NCBI RefSeq assembly: GCF_900110075.1
Contig: NZ_FOCJ01000010.1
Coordinates: 1 to 64,000 of the forward strand
DNA from: Paenibacillus sp. OV219
Lineage (GTDB): Bacteria; Bacillota; Bacilli; Paenibacillales; Paenibacillaceae
Direction: 5' to 3'
Length of the DNA: 64,000 nucleotides
Position 1 is the stretch's first letter. Each line of letters opens with the position of its first letter. Shown one piece after another: positions 17,693 to 26,320 of this stretch. The notes beneath the pieces are model-generated. The model worked only from the letters and a program-made list of their open reading frames with translations. It was not told where the DNA came from and did no database searches. The position numbers and the translations under genes were made by a program.

Positions 17693-17799
17693 AGTAGAAG
17701 CCAATGTAAAGGATTCAAAATTGTTGCGCTTCCATACTCCCTATACAATTAAAGACGTAGTCAAGATAGCACAAATACCTAGAGGGGGTTACAAGTTAA

Positions 17800-19584
17800 A
17801 TGAACAATTCGCAGCGAATGAAGCTTCTTGTAACGGCAGGCTTGGTAATCTCGGTGTTGACCGCGTGTGGCAATAATGGGGAAGATAGTGCGAACTCCAA
17901 TGCCGCCAAGAACGCGGACACTGCAGCTTCCAACTCTGAGCAGGCAGCTTCGGACACGAATGCATCCAACAGCGCGGCGTCCAATAATTCCAGTACCACT
18001 GCCGCAACGCCGGATCCGCTGGGCAAGTATGCCGAGCCGGTAACAGTAACGGAGGTAATTGGTTACAATCCGCCGGAAGATCCGCGAACACCGAAAGGAC
18101 TTACACCGGATAAGAACGCCTACCTCAAAGATCTGAAAGACATGATGAATATTGAAGTGAAATACAAGTATATGGTTCCTGGAAATCAAGCTGAGCAGAA
18201 GTTTGCCCTCGCAATGGCTTCGGGAGATTTGCCCGATATTATGGATGTTGATCAACGAACATTCGAGAAGCTTCGCAAGCAAGGCGTATTGGCAGATTTA
18301 ACGGAAGCTTACAATCAATACGCATCTCCTACTCTCAAAAAATATATGGAGTCTGATGGCGGATTCGCGATGAAAGCATTCAGCTCAGACGGCAAGCAGT
18401 ATGGCATACCTTCGTTTGAGGATCCTTTTTTGTCCACGCAACTGATGTGGATTCGGAAGGACTGGCTTGATAACCTGAATCTTCAGCCTCCAAAAACGAT
18501 GGATGATCTAGAGAAGGTTGCGGAAGCTTTCGTGAAGAACGATCCAGACAAGAATGGCGCTAACGATACTTACGGTTTGGCATTACAGAAGAACCTGTTC
18601 TACTGGGGCTTTGATACGAGAGGCTTGTTTAATGGGTTCGGCGCTTATCCTTCTGTCGGCGACGGACAATCGGCTTGGGTCAAAGGCTCTGATGGCACAT
18701 TGGTGCCTGGCTTGATTCAGCCAGAGGTCAAGACTGTTTTAAGCAGAATGCAAGAATGGTATAAGAAAGGCATTATTGATAAAGAGTTTGCGCTCAAAGA
18801 CGAGAACAAGGTGTCCGAAGACATCGTCGCTAGCAAAGTCGGGATCTCTTATGGCGAATGGTGGTACCCGAACTGGCCGCTTAACCTGAATGTGGACAAA
18901 GATCCGAAGGCGAATTGGATTCCGCTGCAGATTCCGTCGCTCACCGGCCCGGGCAAATCACTTGTTCCAAAACTGCGCGGTACGAGAATTACGGTGGTCA
19001 ATAAAGCGGCGAAAAATCCGGAAGCTGCGATTAAGATGATCAATTTCTACTTCGAGATGGGCAAGAAGCAGTATATCGACAAGAACCAAGCTGCTAATGG
19101 TTATGTATATAACTGGTTCGTTCCGAGAATTTACAATCCAAGTCAGATTGATACGATCTATACCGAAGTGAATAAAGCATTGGATGCGAAGCAGACGGAA
19201 ATTACGCTGGATGATGACAACTACAAAGTAGTTGCCGATGTGTTCAAAGCGTCGAATGACTTCTTAAGTAAGAACACTTCGAATGCTTCAAGCGGCGTTA
19301 ACTGGGGTCAATACTTCAGCCGCGCTGCGAAGGACGGAGGCTGGGGTCTTACTCGTGAACTGAAGGAGCAGCAACAGTACGTTAGCAATGAGTTCTACGG
19401 TGTACCAACTGAAACACAAGTGGAGAAGGGCGGGCAATTGGATAAGTTGATGGCCGAGTCATTCACAAAGATCGTTATGGGTGGGTCGATCGATGATTTC
19501 GATAAGTTCGTTGCCAGCTGGAAATCGCTTGGCGGCGAGCAAATAACGAAGGAAGTCAATGATTGGTATCAATCGGTAAAATAA
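17800..19584 (+). CDS. ABC sugar transporter, extracellular solute-binding lipoprotein (LplA-like)
   Basis: 594-aa lipoprotein of the family-1 solute-binding proteins. Signal peptide with lipobox LTAC (Cys23), a Ser/Ala/Asn-rich linker to about residue 70, then the binding protein (ASGDLPDIMDVDQ, MWIRKDWLDNLNLQPPKTMDDL, NGANDTYGLAL) of the LplA type used for oligo- or polysaccharide fragments. RBS GAGGGGG (17782-17788). The two permease genes follow after a terminator-like hairpin, which would give more binding protein than permease. The ATPase is absent, as usual in these clusters; a shared MsmX-type ATPase elsewhere is expected. Confidence 0.92.
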   Translation: MNNSQRMKLLVTAGLVISVLTACGNNGEDSANSNAAKNADTAASNSEQAASDTNASNSAASNNSSTTAATPDPLGKYAEPVTVTEVIGYNPPEDPRTPKGLTPDKNAYLKDLKDMMNIEVKYKYMVPGNQAEQKFALAMASGDLPDIMDVDQRTFEKLRKQGVLADLTEAYNQYASPTLKKYMESDGGFAMKAFSSDGKQYGIPSFEDPFLSTQLMWIRKDWLDNLNLQPPKTMDDLEKVAEAFVKNDPDKNGANDTYGLALQKNLFYWGFDTRGLFNGFGAYPSVGDGQSAWVKGSDGTLVPGLIQPEVKTVLSRMQEWYKKGIIDKEFALKDENKVSEDIVASKVGISYGEWWYPNWPLNLNVDKDPKANWIPLQIPSLTGPGKSLVPKLRGTRITVVNKAAKNPEAAIKMINFYFEMGKKQYIDKNQAANGYVYNWFVPRIYNPSQIDTIYTEVNKALDAKQTEITLDDDNYKVVADVFKASNDFLSKNTSNASSGVNWGQYFSRAAKDGGWGLTRELKEQQQYVSNEFYGVPTETQVEKGGQLDKLMAESFTKIVMGGSIDDFDKFVASWKSLGGEQITKEVNDWYQSVK

Positions 19585-19592
19585 TGATCAAG

Positions 19593-19626
19593 GCGAGGGG
19601 AGAAGCACACTCCTCTCGCTTTTTTA
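19593..19626 (+). terminator. Attenuating terminator between binding protein and permeases
   Basis: Stem GCGAGGGGA (19593-19601) pairs with TCCTCTCGC (19611-19619, one G-T pair), followed by six T. Partial read-through would supply the permeases. Confidence 0.8.
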
Positions 19627-19645
19627 ATAAAGGAGGTTGCCTGAC

Positions 19646-20536
19646 TTGAGATCATTTCGCAAAGAGTCTCCGCTGCATCTTATGCTGCTGCCTGGCGTGA
19701 TTTTCACGATTATCTACGCCTACGGACCAATGGCGGGCATCGTAATGGCCTTTCAACAGTTTGAGCCTCTGTCCGGCTTCTGGAAGTCGGATTGGGTCGG
19801 ATTAGATAATTTCGATTACGTCTTCCATATGCCTGATTTTAAACAAGTGCTGTGGAATACCGTCATTATTTCGATTTTTAAAATCATTCTCTTTCTGCTT
19901 GTCCCACTTATTCTAGCGCTATTGTTGAATGAGCTTACAAAGAGATGGTTTGTACGCATCATTCAATCAAGTATTTTCCTTCCTTTCTTTCTGTCTTGGA
20001 CGGTCCTTGGTGGTGTAATTATTGAGCTGTTTTCGTTGCATGGTCCGGTTAACGCCTTGTTATCGCAGCTGGGGCTTGAACCCATTATGTTTATGTTAAA
20101 TAACGATTGGTTCAGAGGAATCATCATTGGCTCAGACGTTTGGAAGGGAATGGGCTATAACATGATCATTCTGTTGGCTGCCATAACAGGCATTAATATG
20201 AGCCTCTATGAAGCTGCCGAAGTGGATGGGGGAGGCAAGTGGAAGCAAATGCTTCATATTACGCTGCCCGGCATCGCTCCTATATTAATTCTGCTTGGTG
20301 TCTTGAGCTTGGGGAATATATTGAATGCCGGCTTTGAACAAATCTTTCTGATGTATAACCCGACCGTCTATCAAGGATCGGATATTATCGACACGTTCGT
20401 CTACAGGCTGGGGATGTTCAGTCAGCAATTTGGACCTGCGGCAGCCGTCGGAGTGTTTAAATCGGTCATTTCGCTCGGTCTCGTTTCAATCTCCTACTAT
20501 GCTGCTTACAAGTATAACAATTACAGAATATTTTAG
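19646..20536 (+). CDS. ABC sugar transporter permease (LplB-like)
   Basis: 296-aa inner-membrane permease with six predicted helices and the EAA loop YEAAEVDGGGKWKQMLHITLPGI that docks the ATPase. It belongs to the LplB type that pairs with LplA binding proteins. I choose TTG 19646, which is 9 nt from AGGAGG (19631-19636); the upstream TTG at 19637 directly abuts the SD and is unlikely. Confidence 0.91.
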   Translation: MRSFRKESPLHLMLLPGVIFTIIYAYGPMAGIVMAFQQFEPLSGFWKSDWVGLDNFDYVFHMPDFKQVLWNTVIISIFKIILFLLVPLILALLLNELTKRWFVRIIQSSIFLPFFLSWTVLGGVIIELFSLHGPVNALLSQLGLEPIMFMLNNDWFRGIIIGSDVWKGMGYNMIILLAAITGINMSLYEAAEVDGGGKWKQMLHITLPGIAPILILLGVLSLGNILNAGFEQIFLMYNPTVYQGSDIIDTFVYRLGMFSQQFGPAAAVGVFKSVISLGLVSISYYAAYKYNNYRIF

Positions 20537-20553
20537 ACACTGGAGGATGTGCT

Positions 20554-21444
20554 GTGGTCTATAAACAATCGTTAAGCAGAAGGCTATTTAGCCTAGCCAA
20601 TGTTCTGTTTCTGTCATGTATTACACTACTTGGTATTATTCCTTTCTTGCACTTACTCTCCGTGTCGCTGAGCACGAATGTTGCGGCTTCGGCAGGTGAA
20701 GTTAAGCTCTGGCCTGTAGGATTCTCATTAGATGCCTATGAGTATTTAGGAGAGAAGGTAGAATTCTTCCGATCACTGTGGGTATCCATCGAACGGGTGG
20801 TGCTCGGTACGGCCGTGAATATGATTCTTGTATTTCTTACTGCGTATCCGCTATCCAAATCCAATGACCTCTTCAAATGGAGGACCCCTTATGTTTGGTT
20901 TTTTGCGGTAACGATGTTCTTCGGGGGCGGCCTTATTCCGACGTATATCATAGTTAAGGACACGGGGCTACTGGATTCCATTTGGGCGCTCATCCTGCCA
21001 GGCGCGCTCAACGTATGGAATATGATCTTAATGCTGAATTTCTTCAGATCGATTCCCAAAGAAATGGAAGAAGCAGCGACCATCGATGGCGCAGGTCACT
21101 GGAAGACGTTATGGCAAATCTATTTGCCGGTCTCACTCCCTTCTATTGCGACAATCGGGTTATTTACCGTCGTTGGACATTGGAACTCTTGGTTTGATGG
21201 CATTCTATACATGAATTCTCCGGATAATTATCCGTTACAAACGTATCTATCGACGCTCATTATGTCCTTGAACACTCAGATGACTTCGATTTCAGTCGAG
21301 CAGCTGGAAGCGTTGGAGAATTTGAGTGAGAAGACGCTTCGAACCGCACAAATCTTCATGGGTGCTCTACCCATTATGATCGTCTACCCGTTTGTTCAGA
21401 AGTATTTTATTAAAGGGATGACGGTAGGAAGCGTGAAAGAGTAA
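20554..21444 (+). CDS. ABC sugar transporter permease (LplC/YtcP-like)
   Basis: 296-aa second permease of the importer. It has six membrane segments and the EAA motif MEEAATIDGAGHWKTLWQIYLPVSLPS, ending in the typical KYFIKGMTVGSVKE of LplC/CUT1 permeases. GTG 20554 has TGGAGGA (20541-20547) upstream. It lies 17 nt after the first permease. Confidence 0.92.
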   Translation: MVYKQSLSRRLFSLANVLFLSCITLLGIIPFLHLLSVSLSTNVAASAGEVKLWPVGFSLDAYEYLGEKVEFFRSLWVSIERVVLGTAVNMILVFLTAYPLSKSNDLFKWRTPYVWFFAVTMFFGGGLIPTYIIVKDTGLLDSIWALILPGALNVWNMILMLNFFRSIPKEMEEAATIDGAGHWKTLWQIYLPVSLPSIATIGLFTVVGHWNSWFDGILYMNSPDNYPLQTYLSTLIMSLNTQMTSISVEQLEALENLSEKTLRTAQIFMGALPIMIVYPFVQKYFIKGMTVGSVKE

Positions 21445-21478
21445 GTTCGAGAAAGAGTCAAATAAGGGGAGCTAAATT

Positions 21479-22744
21479 ATGAGGAAAGTTACAGTAGCTT
21501 TAATTGGAGCGGGATTGAGGGGAGTCAACTATTTGAATTATGCGCTGCAGCATCCTCACGAGCTTGAAGTCGTTGCTGTAGCAGAGCCAAACCACGAGCG
21601 CCGAGAGTATTTTAAGGCGCTGCATAATTTGCCGGATGAAATGTGTTTTGTTGACTGGGACGCGCTGTTCGCAGAGACTCGGCTTGCAGATGTAGTTCTC
21701 ATTTGTACGCAGGATAAACTCCATTTCGAGCCGGTTGGAAAGGCATTAAAGGCAGGCTATCATGTACTCCTGGAGAAGCCGATGTCACCGGATGCCAAGG
21801 AATGCGTAGAGATGGGAGAGATGGCGAAGTCATATAACCGTATTTTCTCCATATGTCATGTGCTCCGCTATACGAATTTCTTTTCTACGATTAAGAGCCT
21901 GCTCACAAGCAAGGTAATTGGCGATCTAATGTCAATCCAACTTAATGAAAATGTCGGCTATTGGCATCATGCGCATAGTTTCGTTAGAGGTAATTGGAGT
22001 AGAAAAAGTGAATCCAGTCCGATGATTCTGTCCAAATCTTCTCACGACTTGGATATTCTCTATTGGCTCGCAGGTGCATCATGCACTCATGTAGCTTCGT
22101 TTGGATCGTTATCGCATTTCATCTCAGACCAAGCGCCCGAAGGCGCGCCGCATCGCTGCTTGGATGGCTGTCCAGTTGCAGATGAGTGCTTGTATTATGC
22201 GCCAAAGCAATATTTGACGGAGGATACGGGGTGGCCGACAGCGGCAATAAGCAATGATAGCAGCTATGAAGCTCGGCTTAAGGCGCTCCAAGAGGGGCCT
22301 TACGGACGATGCGTCTACCACTGCGATAACGATGTTGTAGATCATCAAGTTGTCAATCTGGAATTTGAAAATGGCGTCACCGCGGGATTCTCGATGAACG
22401 CGTTCACGAGAGATATAAGCCGGACGATCAAATTGATGGGGACGAAAGGCGAAATTCGAGGCGCAATGGAGAAGAATGAGATCGAGATACTTCATTTCGG
22501 CAGCGGAAAGGTTGAGCGAATCTCATTCGAGACTGCTGGAGGGCATGCTGGCCATGGCGGGGGAGACATGGGACTTATCAAAGACTTCGTAAAGCTGGTT
22601 AGGCAAGGCGGCATCAATGATGGTCTTACAGCCGCGTCGCACTCGGTTCAAAGCCATTTGATGGCATTTGCTGCAGAGAAGGCGCGGGAGGAGCAGTGTG
22701 TCATTGATATAAAAGAATTTGCTGCAAGTCTTATGGCTGAATAA
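21479..22744 (+). CDS. Gfo/Idh/MocA family oxidoreductase with a Cys-rich insertion
   Basis: 421-aa NAD(P)-dependent sugar dehydrogenase. Rossmann motif ALIGAGLRGVNY at the N-terminus, catalytic-domain motif EKPMSPDAKEC, and H in SSHDLDILYW. An insertion around residues 220-285 has clustered cysteines (HRCLDGCPVADECLYYAP and YGRCVYHCDNDVVDHQ), suggesting a bound metal; this is inferred. It is the last gene of the sensor-importer cluster, 34 nt after the permease, and probably oxidises the imported sugar. Converges on an AraC remnant. Confidence 0.88.
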   Translation: MRKVTVALIGAGLRGVNYLNYALQHPHELEVVAVAEPNHERREYFKALHNLPDEMCFVDWDALFAETRLADVVLICTQDKLHFEPVGKALKAGYHVLLEKPMSPDAKECVEMGEMAKSYNRIFSICHVLRYTNFFSTIKSLLTSKVIGDLMSIQLNENVGYWHHAHSFVRGNWSRKSESSPMILSKSSHDLDILYWLAGASCTHVASFGSLSHFISDQAPEGAPHRCLDGCPVADECLYYAPKQYLTEDTGWPTAAISNDSSYEARLKALQEGPYGRCVYHCDNDVVDHQVVNLEFENGVTAGFSMNAFTRDISRTIKLMGTKGEIRGAMEKNEIEILHFGSGKVERISFETAGGHAGHGGGDMGLIKDFVKLVRQGGINDGLTAASHSVQSHLMAFAAEKAREEQCVIDIKEFAASLMAE

Positions 22745-22837
22745 GGAAGAATACTCTATTTCGATTATGGCGAATAGTTTAACGATTAGAAAATGGAGGT
22801 CCAATCTGGTCTTCATTTTCTTTGTGTTTTATAAAAT

Positions 22838-23460
22838 CTACTTTCTATCTCGGACATGTCTCCGCCATTCACTTGGCGAGCTGCCTGTTAGTTTCTTGAA
22901 GACAGTCGTGAAATGCTGGCTTGTCTTGAAGCCGAGTTCCATGGCGATATCCGTAATTAATCTGTCCGTCTTCAATAAATTGCAAGCATGGTCCATTCGG
23001 ATGCGTTCCATGTAAGCGACCGGAGCCTGTCCGTATAGCTCATAGAACAATTTATAGAAATGCGACACACTCACTCCTACGGAGTGGGCCATTGCTTCGA
23101 TCGAATACCTCGCTTCGGGATTCCGTGAGAACTCCTCGATAACAGTCGCAATAGATTCTTTGAGATCAGGATCAACCGGCTTGGCCGTAGGCTGCTGCAG
23201 CATCCCGAGCAAGATGTCCAGAATCTGATGACGGGCGAATAGTTCTTTATTGGGCATATCGTTCTCTACGGTCGATTTTAGACGAGTGAACTGCTCCGAG
23301 ACCCGCTGGCCAGCGCGAAAAATACGCGGAAGCTCCTTTAAGCGACTGGAGACGAAAGCCAAGTCATTGCGCTCCATACGAAGCCAGTCACTCTCACTGG
23401 ACGGATCTTTGAGGACAAACCACCTTATCCGGCTGGGCTCTAAATGATCAAATCGCGCCC
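22838..23460 (-). pseudogene. AraC-family regulator, 5'-truncated
   Basis: On the minus strand the C-terminal two thirds of an AraC regulator is intact: FDHLEPSRIRWFVLK, then the DNA-binding domain IEAMAHSVGVSVSHFYKLFYELYGQAPVAYM and ITDIAMELGFKTSQHFTTVFKKLTGSSPSEWRRH. Its N-terminal cupin part and start are missing. Upstream of about 23460 the same open frame only reads the opposite strand of an unrelated oxidoreductase fragment, so the long 282-residue frame to 23686 is artificial. The gene was cut by a deletion or rearrangement. Confidence 0.75.
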
Positions 23461-24146
23461 GATGCGAGCTGCGCTCGCGAATAAAGCCTGGTAGACGAAT
23501 CGCCGTAATTGGGGCGGGATTCATTGGACTAGAAGTAGCGGCAAGCGCTCGGGAAATCGGATGCTCCGTTACGGTTATCGAAGTCGGTCCGCGCATTCTC
23601 ATGCGAGGTGTCCCCGAAGAGATCGCGAATATCGTTGCTGCGCGGCATCGTGAGGCTGGTGTGGAGTTTAAACTTGGAGTCGGCATTGGGGGTATCGTGT
23701 GGAATCACGATGGATATTATGTGCTTCTAGCAGATGGCACGACCATCCCCGCAGATGATATCGTCGTTGGGATTGGCGCTATACCGGAAACATCCTTAGC
23801 CGAAAGCTGCGGCTTGAAGATTGAAAATGGCATTTATGTAGATGAGATGCTGGTCACGAGTGATCCCGACATATTTGCTGCCGGCGATTGCTGCTCATTC
23901 CCGCATACACTGTACGAAGGCAGAAGAATTCGGCTTGAGGCTTGGAGAAACGCGCAGGATCAGGGCACTCACGTAGCGTTTAATATGCTCGGCGCTACCG
24001 ATACTTACAAGGCTCTCCCTTGGTTCTGGTCCGATCAGTATGACCTCACGCTGCAGGTTTCCGGTTTACCGGATAGCGGTGTGCTGACGGTGTGCCAGAG
24101 TATCGGCCCTTACTTTATCAGAAGAACGACTGCTGGTTTCAAGTAA
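23448..24146 (+). pseudogene. Ferredoxin/rubredoxin reductase-type FAD oxidoreductase, truncated at both ends
   Basis: The plus strand encodes the middle of a pyridine-nucleotide-disulfide oxidoreductase: KPGRRIAVIGAGFIGLEVAA (NAD-binding GxGxxG), then ADDIVVGIGAIPETSLAESCGL, IYVDEMLVTSDPDIFAAGDCC and the start of the C-terminal domain (WSDQYDLTLQVSGLP). The N-terminal FAD domain is missing before about 23450, where the AraC remnant begins, and family similarity stops near 24085, where an XRE gene on the other strand takes over. No start codon with an RBS precedes it. Confidence 0.78.
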
Positions 24147-24341
24147 CTGGGAAGGATTAATTTGCAGCGCGTCCGAGATCTTCCAAAGAGTTTCAAGTGT
24201 AACGTTAATCTCGCCTCTTTCAATTCTTCCCAAGTACGACTGATCAATATGTAGAATTTCCCCTAGCTCATCTTGTGTTAAGTTCATCGCTTTCCTATAC
24301 AGCCTAATTTTCTTGCCAACACTTGCATTGATATTAAACAT
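24066..24341 (-). CDS. XRE-family transcriptional regulator
   Basis: 91-aa protein with an N-terminal Cro/C1 helix-turn-helix (IRLYRKAMNLTQDELGEILHIDQSYLGRIERGEINVTLETLWKISDAL). Good RBS AAGGAGAGGTGG before ATG 24341 on the minus strand. The last ~25 residues (TSSRSSDKVRADTLAHRQHTAIR) overlap the oxidoreductase remnant on the other strand, so the natural C-terminus may have been replaced at the junction. Its target is unknown. Confidence 0.78.
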   Translation of the reverse strand: MFNINASVGKKIRLYRKAMNLTQDELGEILHIDQSYLGRIERGEINVTLETLWKISDALQINPSQLLETSSRSSDKVRADTLAHRQHTAIR

Positions 24342-24426
24342 ATCGCCACCTCTCCTTAAGAGTAGGCAAGTGTCGGGGACTATTGAAGAGAGTTAAACTA
24401 ACGACCAAGGGCTTTATTCATTTTTC

Positions 24427-24438
24427 GGGACATGTCCC
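24427..24438. promoter_or_regulatory. 12-bp perfect palindrome GGGACATGTCCC
   Basis: Perfect inverted repeat in the 290-nt gap between the XRE gene (minus) and the Rrf2 gene (plus). It could be an operator for the XRE protein, but nothing else supports this. Confidence 0.3.
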
Positions 24439-24535
24439 AACAACCATCTGGTACTTGCTAATCTCAGGCTGGTTAAGGGATCGGGGAGATATCATTAGTC
24501 CAAGCATGTTTCGATCCGATGACAATTAATTATCC

Positions 24536-24582
24536 TTGCTAGAAAATTTGCGTTATAATATAATGTGCTCAATGAAGTTGCA
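24536..24582 (+). promoter_or_regulatory. rrf2 promoter with operator copy 1
   Basis: -35 TTGCTA (24536-24541), 17 nt, -10 TATAAT (24559-24564), followed directly by TGTGCTCAATGAAGTTGCA (24564-24582), which shares the last T of the -10. The 19-mer recurs at 25117 and 25896. The position just after the -10 suits repression. Confidence 0.65.
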
Positions 24583-24631
24583 ATAAGGCTGGTGAAGCCA
24601 TTTTATCAGCATGGGATAGGAGGGATAATAA

Positions 24632-25069
24632 ATGAGCACAGCGAATCGTGGTGTGAATATCGGTCCTCCTCGTTTTAAAATCGCCGTTCATGCGATCGTT
24701 TGGCTGGCAAAAAGCGGCGGTATGCTGTCAAGCGCAATGATCGCCAATCAGGTTGATTCTCACGCAACTTTCATGCGCCGAGTGATGCAAGCCTTGTCTG
24801 TGGCAGGAATCGTGGAATCAAAAGGCGGACGCGAGGGAGGCTACTTCTTACGGAGAACTGCGGAACAAATTACTTTAGGAGAAATTTACGCTGCCGTAAA
24901 TACATGCTCGACGGAACATGAGGAGGACGTGGATTGCGGTGAGACAGGAGAGCGGTTGGATCTGGAATTAGAGAAGATCCTTTCTGAAGCCGAACAGAAA
25001 ACGATTGATTTCCTACGGCAGTATACAATAACTGAAGTAATGAGCCGTATTGAGTTCTTCACAACGTAA
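24632..25069 (+). CDS. Rrf2-family transcriptional regulator (YwnA-like)
   Basis: 145-aa regulator with a winged-helix Rrf2 domain (FKIAVHAIVWLAKSGG, MLSSAMIANQVDSHATFMRRVMQALSVAGIVESKGGREGGYFLRR). Two cysteines at about residues 93 and 102 (NTCSTEHEEDVDCGE) sit where other Rrf2 proteins place their sensing residues, so thiol-based redox sensing is plausible. RBS GGAGGG before ATG 24632. First gene of a cluster of NAD(P)H/FMN oxidoreductases; a 19-bp motif at its own promoter and two downstream promoters suggests autoregulation and control of the cluster. Confidence 0.87.
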   Translation: MSTANRGVNIGPPRFKIAVHAIVWLAKSGGMLSSAMIANQVDSHATFMRRVMQALSVAGIVESKGGREGGYFLRRTAEQITLGEIYAAVNTCSTEHEEDVDCGETGERLDLELEKILSEAEQKTIDFLRQYTITEVMSRIEFFTT

Positions 25070-25111
25070 TTTTTTTTGATAAGGGTCTAGTCAAACATCC
25101 TTAATTTGTTT

Positions 25112-25135
25112 TATAATGTGCTTAGTAAAGTTGCA
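25112..25135 (+). promoter_or_regulatory. Promoter -10 with operator copy 2
   Basis: -10 TATAAT (25112-25117), whose last T begins TGTGCTTAGTAAAGTTGCA (25117-25135): the same -10/operator geometry as copy 1. Drives the NmrA-type gene. Confidence 0.65.
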
Positions 25136-25214
25136 GTTTAGATTGACTGCACTTTTTATTTTCACTTTAATGTGCTTTTCATAAGCACAAATTATTGTAA
25201 AAAGGGGAAGCATC

Positions 25215-25860
25215 ATGAATTTCACAATCTTTGGAGCAAGCGGAGCAATCGGTCGAATTGTACTGAAACATGCTCTACAGAATGGGAATCGAGTAACCGC
25301 ATATGTCCGTAGAGCCGGTAGCATAGATCAATTGCACGACAATCTAACTGTTATCGTCGGAGAATTGACGAACCCCGATTTTAGTAGAGAAGGCAGTTGA
25401 GAATGCTGATGTTGTCATCAGTACACTTGGTCCAGCTTTGGATATGTCACGAAAACGAAAAGGAACACCTATCGCGAATGGCCATGCGGTTATTATCAAA
25501 GCAATGGAGAAGCTACACAAAAAAAGATTGATTACATTGGCTACGCCTACAGCTCGATCGAAAGAAGATAAAAGTAACATTAGCACGGTTGTTCCAGGCT
25601 TCATGGCGAAAATTCTCTTTCCCAACGGTTATCGAGAGATGAAGGAAGTTGAGCAGTTGATACGCAAATCATCTTTGGAATGGACGGTTGTCCGAATTAT
25701 AAATCCAAATGTTAAACATGTGAAAAATGAAATCGGCTACTCATATGGAGATAAGCCTGCCAAAATGGCGGTATCCCGTGAGAACGTTGGTGAATTTATG
25801 TATCGTACTGCGATCGATAATACGCATATCAGAAAGATGCCAATCGTCTTTAATAAGTAA
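25215..25860 (+). pseudogene. NAD(P)-binding NmrA/SDR-type oxidoreductase, single-base frameshift
   Basis: Two frames together encode one ~215-aa NAD(P)H-binding protein. Frame 1 (ATG 25215) has FTIFGASGAIGRIVLKHALQNG with the GxxGxxG nucleotide motif. It runs into a stop at 25398, while frame 2 continues with VEKAVENADVVISTLGPALDMSR and LEWTVVRIINPN to TAA 25860. The shift falls in the four T at 25379-25382; removing one T restores a continuous frame. Either a real inactivation or a base-calling error. Between operator copy 2 and operator copy 3, so it belongs to the Rrf2 cluster. Confidence 0.8.
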
Positions 25861-25884
25861 GAAATGAAGCTGAATATAGGTTTT

Positions 25885-25914
25885 TATAATAAAATTGTGC
25901 CTAATTCAGTTGCA
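25885..25914 (+). promoter_or_regulatory. Promoter region with operator copy 3 (doxX operon)
   Basis: TATAAT (25885-25890) or TAAAAT (25890-25895) lies just ahead of TGTGCCTAATTCAGTTGCA (25896-25914), the third copy of the 19-bp motif, about 30 nt before the DoxX-family start. Confidence 0.6.
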
Positions 25915-25945
25915 TATATAATGTATTCAAAAGGAGATAATTAAA

Positions 25946-26320
25946 ATGAATGTATTATCAATCGTACTAGAAAGCTTATTGGCCCTTATGTTTTTAATGG
26001 CGGGGTTTGGCAAAATTTCAGGATCTAAAATGCATGTTGAAGGTTTTAAACATTGGGGACTGCCGCAATGGTTCCGTATTGTAACTGGGCTTGTGGAGCT
26101 CGCGGGTGCAGCAGCATTAATCGTTGGCTATTGGGATCCAAGTTGGGTGGCTGTAGGTGCGCTTATTTTGGGAATTACAGGTATCGGCGGCGTGATTACG
26201 CATCTTCGGGTAAAGGATCCATTCAAACAAACGTTCATGATTCTATTGCTTGCGATAATTAGCATTGTGTTGTTTACCATCAACGCATCGGATCTTGCTG
26301 ATTTTCCTGGGTTTAAATAA
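25946..26320 (+). CDS. DoxX-family membrane protein
   Basis: 124-aa protein with four predicted membrane helices: LESLLALMFLMAGFGKIS with the family GxGKl motif, IVTGLVELAGAAALIVGYW, VAVGALILGITGIGGVITHL and TFMILLLAIISIVLFTI. DoxX-like proteins are linked to thiol and redox stress in other bacteria. RBS AAGGAG. Its stop overlaps the next start (TAATG), so expression is coupled to the flavin enzyme. Confidence 0.85.
   Translation: MNVLSIVLESLLALMFLMAGFGKISGSKMHVEGFKHWGLPQWFRIVTGLVELAGAAALIVGYWDPSWVAVGALILGITGIGGVITHLRVKDPFKQTFMILLLAIISIVLFTINASDLADFPGFK

Noticed and set aside
23461..23686. N-terminal extension of the AraC frame on the minus strand
   Set aside because: This part is the complement of the oxidoreductase NAD-binding region (IAVIGAGFIGLEV), so it is not a genuine AraC N-terminus.
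24427..24438. LexA or similar SOS box
   Set aside because: GGGACATGTCCC does not match the Bacillus LexA consensus CGAACRNRYGTTCG; kept only as an unassigned palindrome.
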